A stretch of 64,000 nucleotides of DNA from positions 2,045,599 to 2,109,598 of the forward strand of contig QXEO01000211.1 of the NCBI GenBank assembly GCA_007115705.1, read 5' to 3'. The stretch comes from Dactylis glomerata (lineage: Eukaryota; Streptophyta; Magnoliopsida; Poales; Poaceae). Below the pieces are notes generated by a model. The model did no database searches. It was not told the origin of the DNA and saw only the letters and a list, made by a program, of their open reading frames with translations. The translations under genes were made by a program, and so were the position numbers. Below are positions 20,788-31,592 of the stretch, piece by piece (position 1 is the first letter of the stretch; each line of letters opens with the position of its first letter).

Positions 20788-22487
20788 ACCCCCCCAAGCT
20801 TAGACCTCGCTTGTCCCCAAGCGAAAACTAAACTCGGTAAACATGACCACAGGTTTATGGAGTGAAGTGTCGATAATCAAAATACGGACAAGAAGCATCA
20901 CATTCACCAAAGCACAAATTATAATAGACAGCAACTTCCCTTTATAAGATATAGACTTGCAATAGGTAAAAGGGAATCACATGTAAAGATGCACAAGGTA
21001 AATTATAATTGGCAATGGCAAACCTTAGTTCTTGGTCGAAGGGTGGAGAACAAACTATTCTCTCTTTTAAACGGAGCCTTTTAAAACAGAGCTAATATAG
21101 CAAAGACTATATGCTCAACAAAGTAAACTTTTGCATTCAAAGAAAGCTTTCAAAGATATATTCCTTCAGACAAAAGCATTATACAAAACAAGGAAGATAA
21201 TAAACATGATTAAACGGATCAACATATGGATGAGTGAAACATAACAACTCAAATGCTTGCTTGAGACAGAGGGAAATAGGTTGACTCAACATAAAAGCAA
21301 AAGATAGGCCCTTCGCAGAGGGAAGCAGGGATTAAACATGTGCTAGAGCTTTTCATTTGTAAAGCAGAGGTAAAAATTGTTTTGAGAGGTGGTTGCTTTT
21401 GTCAACGACTAGCAACGGAGTTCTTGATATCTTCCATACTAAACAAGTGAGAGCGGTTCCGAGATGTTTGATTAATTGGCACTTTGGTGCTCTTTTATAG
21501 CTTTGCACTCCTCCCCACCTTTTTCCTTTCTCAAACCATGGCTAACCGATTCCATCGGGTGCCGACCAACTTTCACATTCCATTGGAGGAGTGCCTTTTT
21601 CTCTCTTTTTCTTTTTGAGATTATAATGGTCTGACCAGCTCCCTTGCAAAATTAATGACGAGCAGATGAAGCTGCCTAGTCGAGGGGTACTTAATTTAGT
21701 ATGGAAGATAACAAACCCATCCACTACGTCCTCATGAGCTAAAAATAGTGGCACAAAATGAGAAGTGTTTGAAGGTTTTTGAAAGGTAGCACATGAAAAT
21801 TTACTTAGAATGGCTTGAAATACCATGCATAGGAATTTATAGTGGGCTCTTTGGAAGTGACTTGGCTTTTGGGAATTGGATGCACAAGAAGTATTCCCTC
21901 TCAGTACAGGTTTTTGGCTAGCAAGGTTGGGTAGCAAGCATAAGAGTTGCATGAAACAAACAAACATACATATAATAAGAACAATCATGCAAACTCCCTT
22001 GAAGGTACAACGATTTTAACTTTAAGAATAACAAACTTATAAGCCAAACATAAAGGAAAACTGGAGTGATGTAACTGCAAGCACTTCTTTATTCTTCTCT
22101 ACTCAAACTTCAAACTTCAAGGTAAAATTGCTACTGACCAATCTAGGTTTACCAAAACCAACTAAATCTACTCATGCTCCCAATGTGATACCAATACCAA
22201 TCAACAAGACTAGTCATACAAGAGAGATTGCAAACTAACATAAAGTGTGCGGAAAGTAAACTATAGAACTTCTCATTAATATTTCATTACCGCAACTCAC
22301 ACCAAGGGATACATAGATAACTAACTAAGGAGGATACTTCCAAATTGCAAACTATTCTATAAGCTAACTTCTCTATTCATGATATGACATTACTTTGAAA
22401 AGTAAATGAGCAAAAGGTAATAATGTGATACCGCGGCACTCCCCCAAGCTTGGAACAAGCCAAGGGGATGCCTAAACCGATGATGAA
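20788..22487 (-). other. Non-coding 3' region with polypurine tract
   Basis: The terminal tract TAAGCTTGGGGGGG (20789-20802) abuts the LTR. A second purine copy, AAGCTTGGGGG, lies at 22441-22451 just after the 3' ORF. The CCCTCTGCGAAGGG block found in the other families lies at about 21282-21328. No credible ORF. Confidence 0.7.
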
Positions 22488-23021
22488 TTACTCCTTTGGT
22501 GGTGGCGGTGGATAATCTCTAATAAGCTTCTCAATCAAATCCTTCAGATCATCAATCTTGTACTCGAGGTTACGAATCATCTCGGAATTGTGCTCAACAC
22601 GGTTCATGAACCTGTCAGCAAGAGAATCCCAGCTCTTGGAATTATTTCCCCATCCTTCTTCACCCTTGGAGCTTCCTGTCCCTGCATTGTTAGAACGATC
22701 TATATCCCAGCCAGAGGGTAATCGTGATTTGGGCACCTTTTGGAACTGATGTTCATGAATTAGAGTATGGAAAGGATTTTGGCTTGGCGGAGATGTCCGT
22801 GGAGCTAAAGTGTGACGCGGTACACCCCCTCCGGTCCTTATGCGAGCACTCTTCTTGAACTTGTCTTGATCTGTCACCACCCCTATGCTGGCAATCACGG
22901 TGCTCGGCCTTGGACTTTGATCTTCCTCTTCGTCTTCGCTTTCAACCTCTTCTTTCAGCCGGAAATCTTTGATGTCTCCTTCTGGAGGTGTCTTCTCCTT
23001 GTCACCACTAGAAGAGGCCAT
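22488..23021 (-). CDS. 3' ORF of the Athila element (env position), 177 aa
   Basis: The ATG at 23021 lies about 95-100 bases after a TATA-like box and is the first ATG of the leader. The open frame extends further upstream but without need. The 177-residue product starts MASSSGDKEKTPPEGD. It is acidic in its first third (EEVESEDEEEDQ), polar in the middle, has a short coiled-coil-like stretch near the end (EMIRNLEYKIDDLKDLIEKL), and ends in PPPPPKE. It has no signal peptide or membrane segment, so it is not an envelope protein even though it lies between integrase and the 3' LTR. Function unknown. The frame is intact although the element is broken, which suggests a fairly recent truncation. 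Confidence 0.65.
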   Translation of the reverse strand: MASSSGDKEKTPPEGDIKDFRLKEEVESEDEEEDQSPRPSTVIASIGVVTDQDKFKKSARIRTGGGVPRHTLAPRTSPPSQNPFHTLIHEHQFQKVPKSRLPSGWDIDRSNNAGTGSSKGEEGWGNNSKSWDSLADRFMNRVEHNSEMIRNLEYKIDDLKDLIEKLIRDYPPPPPKE

Positions 23022-23114
23022 GACTCCTCCAAGCTTAAGATCAACTCCTGACAGAAACAGCTCGAAACAAAACACGACGAGAAAACGATATACAGACCTC
23101 GGGGACTCCGGGGG

Positions 23115-23233
23115 GTTAAATAGGCGAAAACTATACATCGAAACGAAGTCACAGGAGGAAACCGGGACGGAAACGAGTTCCGGGGTGTTCTCACACCCAG
23201 GTGGCGCGGCCAGGGGTGGGCCCGCACCACCTG
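23115..23233 (-). promoter_or_regulatory. Internal promoter-like module before the 3' ORF
   Basis: On the minus strand a GC-rich dyad (CAGGTGG ... CCACCTG, 23198-23233) is followed by a TATA-like CTATTTAAC (about 23115-23123), a leader, and the ATG at 23021. The same order, dyad then TATA box, is present in the LTR promoters of this window. This suggests a separate transcript for the 3' ORF; it is inferred from sequence only. Confidence 0.5.
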
Positions 23234-23359
23234 TGTGTGAGACACACACGGACTCTTTTTCCTGCCCTTTTTCGTCTCGTGATTTTTCATATTTAGTAAA
23301 AACAACAAAAATATTAAAGGAAGAACTTTTCGTGAAACTTTTCTGACTAGAACTGTTAC

Positions 23360-24806
23360 CTATTCGAAAGCGAACTCTGCAGGTACCTGCAATTTGTCTT
23401 GGATGAATTCTTTCGGAGAAACTGTTTCAATAACATCAACATCTTCATTATAAGAATCTCCTGAAATATAATGCTTGAGTCTTTGCCCATTCACCACTTG
23501 TGTAGAGTCATCTTTCAATGAAGCAATCTTAATAGCACCTGAGCGGTACACTTCCACAATAACATATGGTCCTTCCCATTTAGAAAGTAATTTTCCTGCA
23601 AAAAATCTGAGACGAGACCTATACAAAAGAACTTTCTCACCAACATGAAACTCTCTCTTAAGAATTCTCTTATCATGCCATTGCTTGACTTTCTATTTGA
23701 AAAGTCTGGCATTCTCATACGCTTCATTTCTCCACTCATCTAGAGAACTCAAATCTAACAACCTTTTCTTACCGGCTAGTTTAAAATCTCTGTTAAGCTC
23801 TCTTACTGCCCAAAAAGCTTTGTGTTCTAATTCTAAGGGCAAGTGACACGCTTTTCCGTAAACCATCTTATAAGGGGACATACCCATGGGATTCTTATAA
23901 ACAGTTCTATAAGCCCATAAAGCGTCGTTTAACTTACTAGCCCAGTTTTTCCTAGATCTATTGACAGTCTTCTGCAAGATAGACTTGATCTCCCTATTTG
24001 AAAGTTCTACCTGCCCACTAGTTTGGGGATGATAAGCAGAAGCAATTCTATGATTGACATCATACTTAGCAAGAGTTTTTCTAAAACTACCGTGAATAAA
24101 ATGAGAACCTCCGTCAGTCATAAGATATCTAGGCACTCCGAACCTAGGAAAAATAACATCCTTAAGCATTTTTAACAAAGTCTCACCATCGGCACTCTTT
24201 GTAGGTATGGCTTCTACCCATTTAGTAACATAATCAACAGCAACAAGTATATGGGTATAGCCTTTTGAAGGAGGAAAAGGACCCATAAAGTCAAATCCCC
24301 AACAATCAAACGGTTCAATAACGAGAGTGTAATTCATAGGCATCTCATTGCGTCTAGAAATATTACCAACTCTTTGACATTCATCGCAAGATAAAACATA
24401 CCTTTTGGCATCTTTAAAGAGGGTTGGCCAATAAAAACCTGATTGTAGAACCTTCTGTGTGGTTCTATCTCCAGCATGATGCCCTCCATAAGCACTGCTA
24501 TGGCATTTTCTTAATATCTCTTGTTGCTCATATTCCGGTACGCATCTTCTCATGATACCATCAAATCCTTCTTTATATAAATGTGGGTCATCCCAAAAAT
24601 AATGCCTCAAATCATAGAAGAATTTTCTTCTTTGCTGAGCTGTAAAGGTTGGAGGCAAATACTTGGAAACAATAAAGTTAGCATAATCAGCATACCATGG
24701 AAGGTCTCGTGAAGTTACATTAATTGCAGCCAACTGTTCATTTGGAAAACTATCATTAATAGGTATAGGATCAAAAGAAATGTTTGGTAGTTCAAATCTT
24801 TTATCA
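23360..24806 (-). pseudogene. pol: Athila integrase (broken pol fragment)
   Basis: The frame is open from about 24806 to 23693, then has one UAG at 23693-23695, and continues in frame to the stop at 23360. It contains the HHCC zinc region (GGHHAGD...CDECQRVGN), the catalytic core with WGFDFMGPF, TDGGSHF and QVELSNRE, and a C-terminal WEGPYVIVEVYRSGAIKI region. The reverse transcriptase and RNase H parts are deleted upstream. The frame before 24733 continues with pol-like sequence until about 24806 and is then lost. Confidence 0.85.
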
Positions 24807-24997
24807 TGCTTGCTTGTGAGAGCCTTTGCTTAGCGATTTGCATAGTTCAAATCTTTTATGTTTGGTAGAAGAGTGAGACTTTGTATTCTAGTTTCGCAAT
24901 GGTGTTTGGTCAATAACTTTGATTTTCTCATTTAGCCACGTGGAACAGAAACACACTCATCTAGAAGTCGAACTTTCTTTAACCAAAATATTATACT
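24807..24997. other. Unassigned spacer at a deletion junction
   Basis: These 191 bases match none of the neighbouring elements by eye. The word GTTCAAATCTTTTA occurs on both sides of the junction (about 24790 and 24847), which would fit repair of a break at short homology. No ORF. Confidence 0.4.
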
Positions 24998-26379
24998 TGT
25001 CATACGTCCAAAACGTATCTACTTTCCCGAACCCTTTTATTGTAGTTTTTCCTCTAATTTGTGTGTTTTGAATACAACTAACACGGACTAACGCTGTTTT
25101 CAGCGGAATTGCTCTAATGTCTTGTTACTGTGCAGAAATCCAACTTTCAGGAAAATTCCCAGAAAATATCGCAAAACTCCTATTTTACCAGAAGACTCAC
25201 AGAGCCAGAAGACGAGACAGAGAAGAGCCACGAGGGGCCCACACCACCTGGTGGCGCGGGCTAGGCCAGGCCGCGCCAGGGGGTGGTGTGGCCACCTCGA
25301 CCACCTCCTCGAGCCCTCCTTTCGTCTACATAAGGTCTCTGACCTGAAAATAGAGGGGGTTCAGCGTTTTTCCCAGATAGATTTCCATTGCACCGCCACC
25401 ACCAAAAACTCGATTCTGGCACCCTATCGGGATGGGGAATTGGAGGAGATCATCGCCATCATCATCACCGATGCCTTCCCATCAACCATCTATGATTCCC
25501 CCATCCATGTGTGAGTAATTCCCACTGTAGGCTGAAGGGGGTGGTAGGGATTGGATGAGATCATTCATGTAATTGCTATAAGATTGTTAGGGCATGGTGC
25601 CTAGTATCCGTTATTAGTGCTTTTGACACTGTTGCGACTTGTTGTGCTTAATGCTTGTCACTTTGGTCCCGATTGCCATGATCTCAGATCTGAACATGTT
25701 ATTGTTTCATGAAGCTAATTGTTGTTTGTGATCTTACCTGCAAGTTGTATACACATATCATTGTCGGGAACTCGAGGCCCCAAAGTGACAATAGTTGGGA
25801 TAACCGAAGGGGATGGCTGTGATGTGAGGATTACGTGTGTTCACGGAGTATTAATGCTTTGCTCCGGTACTCGATTAAAAGGAGTACCTTAATTACCAGT
25901 AGTTTCCCTTGAGGCCCCACTGCAAATGGGCTGGTATGACAAAAGATGTTGTGCAAGTTTCTCATTGTGAGCATGCATGACTAATTACGGAACACATGCC
26001 TATGGTTACTTAGTACTAGGATGCTTTATCATTATTTATCTGCAATTGCCCATGTCTTGATTATTATATGAATTATCTTATCCATGCAATGCCCGTTCAT
26101 CCATCCCTATGCCTACAGTATTACAATCCTGTTGTTTACTATAGTCACTACTGCTATCTTTATTTTACTACTGCTGCTATCATTTTGCTACTGCTACCAC
26201 TATAAAACTGTTGCTACTGATAAACTGTTGTGAGCAAGTCTATTTCCAGGTGCAGCTGAACTGACAACTCATCTGTTAAGGCTTATAAATATTCTTTGGC
26301 TCCCTTTGTGTCGAATCAATAAATTTGGGTTTTACTTTCCTCGAAGACTGTTGCGATCCCCTATACTTGTGGGCCATCA
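24998..26379 (+). repeat. 5' LTR (1382 bp)
   Basis: Begins TGTCATACGTCC and ends CTTGTGGGCCATCA. It contains a GC-rich dyad at about 25238-25293 (ACCACCTGGTGGCGCGGGC...) and a stretch of CTACTGCTGC repeats near 26150-26220. The end is set by its 11-base distance to the primer site. Confidence 0.82.
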
Positions 26380-26390
26380 AGACTATTTTC

Positions 26391-26408
26391 TGGCGCCATT
26401 GCCGGGGA
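26391..26408 (+). other. Primer-binding site, Athila type
   Basis: TGGCGCCATTGCCGGGGA, 11 bases after the LTR end. One base differs from the family form TGGCGCCGTTGCCGGGGA. Confidence 0.85.
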
Positions 26409-26467
26409 GCATAGCTTTATTTGTAAGTTCACTTGGAATTGATATTGTTCGCTGCAATCCATCTATC

Positions 26468-28903
26468 ATGGGTAAAGATCGTGATGGAAAAGTTCATGTA
26501 TTGCCATCCACGACAAGAAGAGGTACAACTCTGAACACCTCTGTTGCTCTTGATTCACCATCTGTGATGAGTAAGCTTCTTACACCACCACATGCACATG
26601 CTACTACTTCTGTTGAATTTGAAAATGGTTATGATAATTTTGATGATGCTTCCACTGTGCTCGATGAGAGTGGTTCATTAGGTTCCTTCCTAGATGCTAC
26701 AATTGCTAGAACCAAACAAATGGGAAACACTGATACTGTTACACCTGTTAGTTTGCTTGAGTCTCGAGAATGTCCTAGTGATGATCTTGAGGAAACTTAT
26801 GTTGAGCTTAATGATGAGTTTATTGATGAATTTCATGCTACTAGTGATGCAAGTGCTATTAAAAAACTTCTTGCAAGACGTGCTGTTAGATATAAGTTGT
26901 CTCCTGATGCTAAGTTTGCTACATCTCCTATAGACATGAGAGATAAGGATTATAATTTCTCTTTGGATTTATCTTATGTATCTATTGTTGAGAAAGAACC
27001 TTTTTGTGGTACTGAAAGTGAAAGTGCTATAGGACACATGAATGAGCTCTCTGCTTTGAGTAATTATTTTCTAATGATATTAAGAAACGCACTTACTTTG
27101 TCGCTAAATTTTTTTCCTTTCTCTTTGAAAGATGGAGCTAAAGCTTGGTTTAATAATCTCTCTCCTAGATCTATTGATAGTCCTATTGGTTTGGTTAACG
27201 CTTTCTTTTAGAAATATTTTCTAGCTAGTGCTCAACATGCTGCTTTGCAGAGAATCTTTGACTTTGAGCAGGCAGAAGGAGAGAAGTTGCCTGAATCATG
27301 GGCAAGGTTTTGTTCTTTAATTAGAGCATGACCTGGAAATCCTTTAGCTAAAAATGAACTTCTTGATATATTCTATAATGGACTAACTATTGAATCTAGG
27401 ACATACCTAGATAGTTGTGCTAGTTGTGTTTTCTGGAAAAGAACTCCTGCTGAAGCTAAGGAATTAATGGCTAAAATAAGCAAGAATTATGATGATTGGA
27501 ATATACCTGAGCGCTCATCCACTATTGAGGTACACTATCTCCAACACTTTGATAATAGAGATATTCCTTACTCTAAACCTCCTGATCAATGCTTAGATGA
27601 GTTTGATAATTATATTGTTAAGCAAGATAACTTCAATAAGAAGGTGTAGAATCATCTGTTGGAGAACTCTAGAGCTATTAATAAGTTGCATGATATTGTG
27701 GAGAGAACCTCCAATGATGTTAAGATACTTGTTAAACATTTACAAATGGTTCAGACTCAAATTGATCAGCTCACTAAGGTGCAAAAAGATTTGCTAGTTA
27801 ACACTTCTAGAGAAACACATGCTTGTGAAATAAGCACTAGAAGTGGTGCTTCTACTCAGGATCCTTTATATCCTGAAGGACATCCTAAGAGAATTGAACA
27901 GGATTCTCAACGTGTTGTAGATAATGGTACTCTTTCTAGGAAAAAGAAGAAGAAGTATAAAACAGTTGCAGCATCTTCTGAATCAGGTAAGGATCCTAAT
28001 AGTGTTTCTATCTCTGATGCTGAAACTGAAAGTGGTAATGATAAGAATGATTCTTCTGATAAAGAAGAAATTGTAGAGGAACCTAAAAAGCTTGCTAAGA
28101 GTGCAAAGTACACCAAGGAAGATTTCATTGCCAATAAACATGGTAGTGAGAGAGAACCTTGGGTGCAAAAACCAATGCCTTTTCCTAGTAAGAAACACAG
28201 GTCGAAGGAAGAGGAACACTATAACAAGTTTTGTGAATGGATGAAACCTTTGTTTTTGCAAATTCCTTTGACTGATGCTATTAAATTGCCTCCTTATTCA
28301 AAGTATATGAAAGATATTGTTTCTAATAAAAGGAAGATTCCTAATGAGGAAATTTCCACTGTGCTTGCTAATTATTCTCTCAATGGTAAGGTTCCAGAGA
28401 AGCTTGGAGATCCAGGTATACCAACTATTCCTTGCTCCATTAAAAATAACTATGTTAGAACTGCCTTGTGTGATTTGGGAGCAGGAGTTAGTGTCATGCC
28501 TTTTTCTCTCTATAAGAGACTTGATCTAGAAAAATTGATATCAACTGATATATCCTTGCAAATGGCTGATAAGTCTACTACTATTCCTATTGGTATATGT
28601 GAGGATGTTCCTGTTCAAGTGGCTAATAATTGTTTGATATTAACTGATTTTGTTGTGCTGGAAATGCATGAAGATGATAATATGTCTATTGATTGCAACC
28701 AAGGGAAAGTGACCTTTAATGTTACTGACAAGGAGCACACAGTTTATTTTCCCAAGAAGATTGATAGAAAGTATGGTCTAAATTTAATTAAAAATATTGA
28801 GACAATTAAAGTTGGAGAAATTTATTGTTCAAGGCTAAAGCCCAAGGAAGAATATGAAATTATTATGGTTGGGACTATGCCTATCAAAGTTGAGGTAACA
28901 TAA
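26468..28903 (+). pseudogene. gag: gag-protease, three premature stops
   Basis: One reading frame of 812 codons runs from the ATG at 26468 to the stop at 28901-28903. It is broken by UAG at 27209-27211, UGA at 27329-27331 and UAG at 27647-27649, with no frameshift. The Gag core is recognisable from FFPFSLKDGAKAWFNNLSP onward, followed by ESWARFCSLI and ELLDIFYNGL after the first two stops. A Lys-rich, acidic spacer follows. The aspartic protease has ALCDLGAGVSVMPFSLYKRL (about residues 660-680). The last intact segment (27659-28903) still covers the protease. No reverse transcriptase follows. Confidence 0.82.
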
Positions 28904-29269
28904 TCATTTAGCGAAATGCAAAGTTTTGTTTCATAAAAAAATTGTTTTGGTAACAAGACTTGATCAACCTTCTTAACAAAGTGGTTTTTGAATGAATGAA
29001 ACTATGTTTTCACCGTGTTTACTTTAGTTTCCTCATGTTTTCATCTTGTTTATTTTTTATTACTTTTGCTTCTACCATGTTCAACCATGTTTACGCTGAT
29101 TAGTTGCATATTAGAGTGTCTTAGAACTGCTATAGACTTGGTTTGAATTTGTTTTCCATCGTTCCATATTTGTTTTCCCGTGTTTTTAATCATTTGTCAA
29201 TTTCTGAAAATCCTCGAAAATAAAGTTTCTCAAAAAATTCCAGAAAATTCTTAATAAATTTTTACGTCT

Positions 29270-29420
29270 GAAATGGGGCAGAGAGGCACCTGGAACAACC
29301 CAGGGGGACCCACCATGCCACCACACCACATGGTGGCACGAGCCAGGCCAGGCCGCACCATGGCATGGTGTGGGGCCCCTGGCCCTCCACTTATTCCTCC
29401 ACATGTCATTCCACTCTCTC
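29270..29420 (+). promoter_or_regulatory. Internal GC-rich dyad, promoter-like module
   Basis: A perfect 10-base inverted repeat, CACCATGCCA (29311-29320) and TGGCATGGTG (29361-29370), frames a second dyad. A CT-rich leader-like stretch follows to about 29550. The layout copies the LTR promoters and the module at 23115-23233, although no clear TATA box is seen. The rest of 28904-29769 is AT-rich and holds no credible ORF. Confidence 0.4.
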
Positions 29421-29769
29421 TCCCAAAAAAACTCCACTCCATTGCTCAAACCCATGTTCTTGCTATTCTTGATCGTGATTTTTGATCTCCTTGCTCAGCC
29501 CATCTTTGCTGCTAAGATTTGGAGCATTTGTTCTCCGGTATGTGAGTCCTCCGATTGTCCAAGTAGAATTTTGTTTAGTGGAGTATTTCTTGAGTATTTA
29601 AGTACTATAGGTGACAGTTTAAGTGAGTTTGCATGCTTGTTCTATTGCTTAGATAAGTCATTTTGATGCATGTTAGCTCTCTTGCAACTCCCTATAGTAG
29701 TTTCCCTCATTTACTTGTCTCAAAATCATTTTTTATGATGTTTGTTAAAAATTTCAGAAAAGGGAGATG

Positions 29770-31396
29770 TGATACATCTCTAATGTTTCTATAAATTTTG
29801 ATGCTCCATGCTTGTTTATGCACCATTTGCTTTGTGTTTTGTTACACTTCGTGGCGTTTTTATGCATTTTCCGGAACTAACCTAGTAACGAGATGCCACA
29901 GTGCGAGTTCCCTATTTTTTGCTGTTTTTGTGTTTCAGAAAAATTACATAGGAAATATTTTCAGAATTGGATGAGACAAAAGCCGAAGTTCCTATTTTCC
30001 CGACATGAGACGGAGTCCAAAGCAGAGACGGAGGGGGGACAGAGGGCGGCCACACCCCCATGGTGCAGGCCACCCCCTAGCCGCGCCAGGGCATGGTGTG
30101 GGCCCCTGGTCCACCTCCTGACATCGCCCTTCTGCCTATATATTCTCCTCGAGGAGAAAACCCTAAGGCCCTGATCAATTTTCTAGAAAACATACTGCAA
30201 GCTGCCGCCATCATTGACACGAGATCGAGAGGGTCCAGAAGCTCTTCCCGGCACCCTACCAGAGAGGGGAATCACCATCGGAGGCCTTCTTCATCACCAT
30301 GCCTACCTCCGGAGTGATGTGTGAGTAGTCTACCTTGGACTACGGGTCCATAGCAGTATCTAGATGGATGTCTTCTCCTCCATGTGCTTCATGTTTAGAT
30401 CTTGTGAGCTGCCTATCATGATCAAGATCATCGTTATGTAATTCTACATGTTGTGTTTGTTGGGATCCGATGAATATTGAGTACTATGTCAAGTTGATTT
30501 GTGATTTATCATCTCTATGTTGTTTATGATCTTGCATGCTCTCCGTTGCTAGTAGATATCTTGGCCGAGTAGATGCTAGTGACTCCAAGAGGGAGTATTT
30601 ATGCTTGATAGTGGGTTCATGCCTCTGGTAACTTGGGGGAGTGACAACAACCTCTAAAGTTGTAGATATGTTGTTGCTACTAGGGATAAAACAACAATCT
30701 TGTGTCCAAGGACATTTGTATTGTTTACTTTACACACTTTGCTTAAGGCGATAATCCGTTGCTTGCAACTTAATACCCAACGGTTGTTCGAATGATATCC
30801 GGCGGGTGGATTATTAGTCATAAATGTAGTTGGATTACGATCTATGTATTATGTTGTAATGCCCAAGTGAATCTCATAGTGATCCTCATGACATGTACAT
30901 GCATTGTTTGCATTCTTTATTCTGTCAATTGCCCAACTGTAATTTGTTTACCTAGCATGTTATTTATCTTTATGGAGAGACACCTCTAGTGAACTGTGGA
31001 CCCCGGTCCATTCTTTTACATTCATATTACCGTTTACTTTTACAAGCATTATTTATTTTCTCGCAAACAACTATCTTTTACCACACAATACGTTTAATCA
31101 TTTGTTTACAGTAAACCAGTGAGATTGACAACCTCACTATAAGTTGGGGCAAAGTACTTCGGTTGTGTTATGTGCAGGTTCCACGTTCCTGCTAGTGCAA
31201 AGCTACGCCCAGATAAGGCGCCATATATAAATTGTCTGGAGCTGTCGCCAAGCCAGCTAGCATCAACCTTCAGAAGTTGGTTCTTTCTCCTACTGGTTCG
31301 ATTAAACCTTGGTTTCGTACTAAGGGAAGACTTGCTATTGTGCTCATCATACCTTCCTCTTGGGGTTCCCAGCTGGGTGCTTACCACACACAATCA
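29770..31396 (+). repeat. 5' LTR (1627 bp)
   Basis: Begins TGATACATCTC and ends CACACAATCA. It contains the GC-rich dyad (about 30046-30110), TATATATT at 30137-30144, the TAGTCTACCTTGGACTAC segment and ACCAGTGAGATTGACAACCT. The ORF-like stretches inside are not conserved between LTR copies. Confidence 0.88.
30137..30144 (+). promoter_or_regulatory. TATA box in Athila-type LTR
   Basis: TATATATT lies about 30 bases after the GC-rich dyad, at the position of TATAAAG in sister LTRs. Confidence 0.55.
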
Positions 31397-31407
31397 AGCA
31401 ATTTTTC

Positions 31408-31425
31408 TGGCGCCGTTGCTGGGGA
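31408..31425 (+). other. Primer-binding site, Athila type
   Basis: TGGCGCCGTTGCTGGGGA, 11 bases after the LTR end. One base differs from the usual form. Confidence 0.85.
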
Positions 31426-31592
31426 GAAAGAGGATTTCTGCAAGGGGAGTCTCTCGCTTCCAATCTTTTTACTTTGTTTATGTTTTGCTTATTTTCTTTA
31501 CTTTATTTTTGCTTGCATCTTTTATCAAAAATACAAAAAATTAGTTCCTTTATAGTTGTTATTTTTGCTTGTCTGCTTTTAGTCTTGCTAGA

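Larger units (their letters stand above)
19272..24806 (-). mobile_element. Athila-clade Ty3/gypsy element, 5'-truncated
   Basis: On the minus strand: an integrase fragment (24806-23360), an internal promoter-like module, a 3' ORF, a non-coding 3' region with polypurine tract, then a complete 3' LTR (20787-19272). gag, protease, reverse transcriptase and the 5' LTR are missing. The LTR end (CCTATACTTGTGGGTCATCA) is of the type found in the element at 24998. The breakpoint near 24806 falls by a short repeated word, GTTCAAATCTTTTA. Confidence 0.82.
24998..29769 (+). mobile_element. Athila-type LTR element with broken gag-protease, 3'-truncated
   Basis: Order: LTR (24998-26379), primer site (26391-26408), gag-protease pseudogene (26468-28903), then an internal region with a GC-rich dyad (28904-29769). 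No reverse transcriptase, integrase or 3' LTR is present before the next element starts at 29770. The left end starts TGTCATACGTCC, unlike the TGATACGTC of its neighbours. Confidence 0.8.

Noticed and set aside
22488..23249. 3' ORF taken as an envelope gene
   Set aside because: No signal peptide, no membrane segment and no cysteine pattern. The frame upstream of 23021 is leader sequence.
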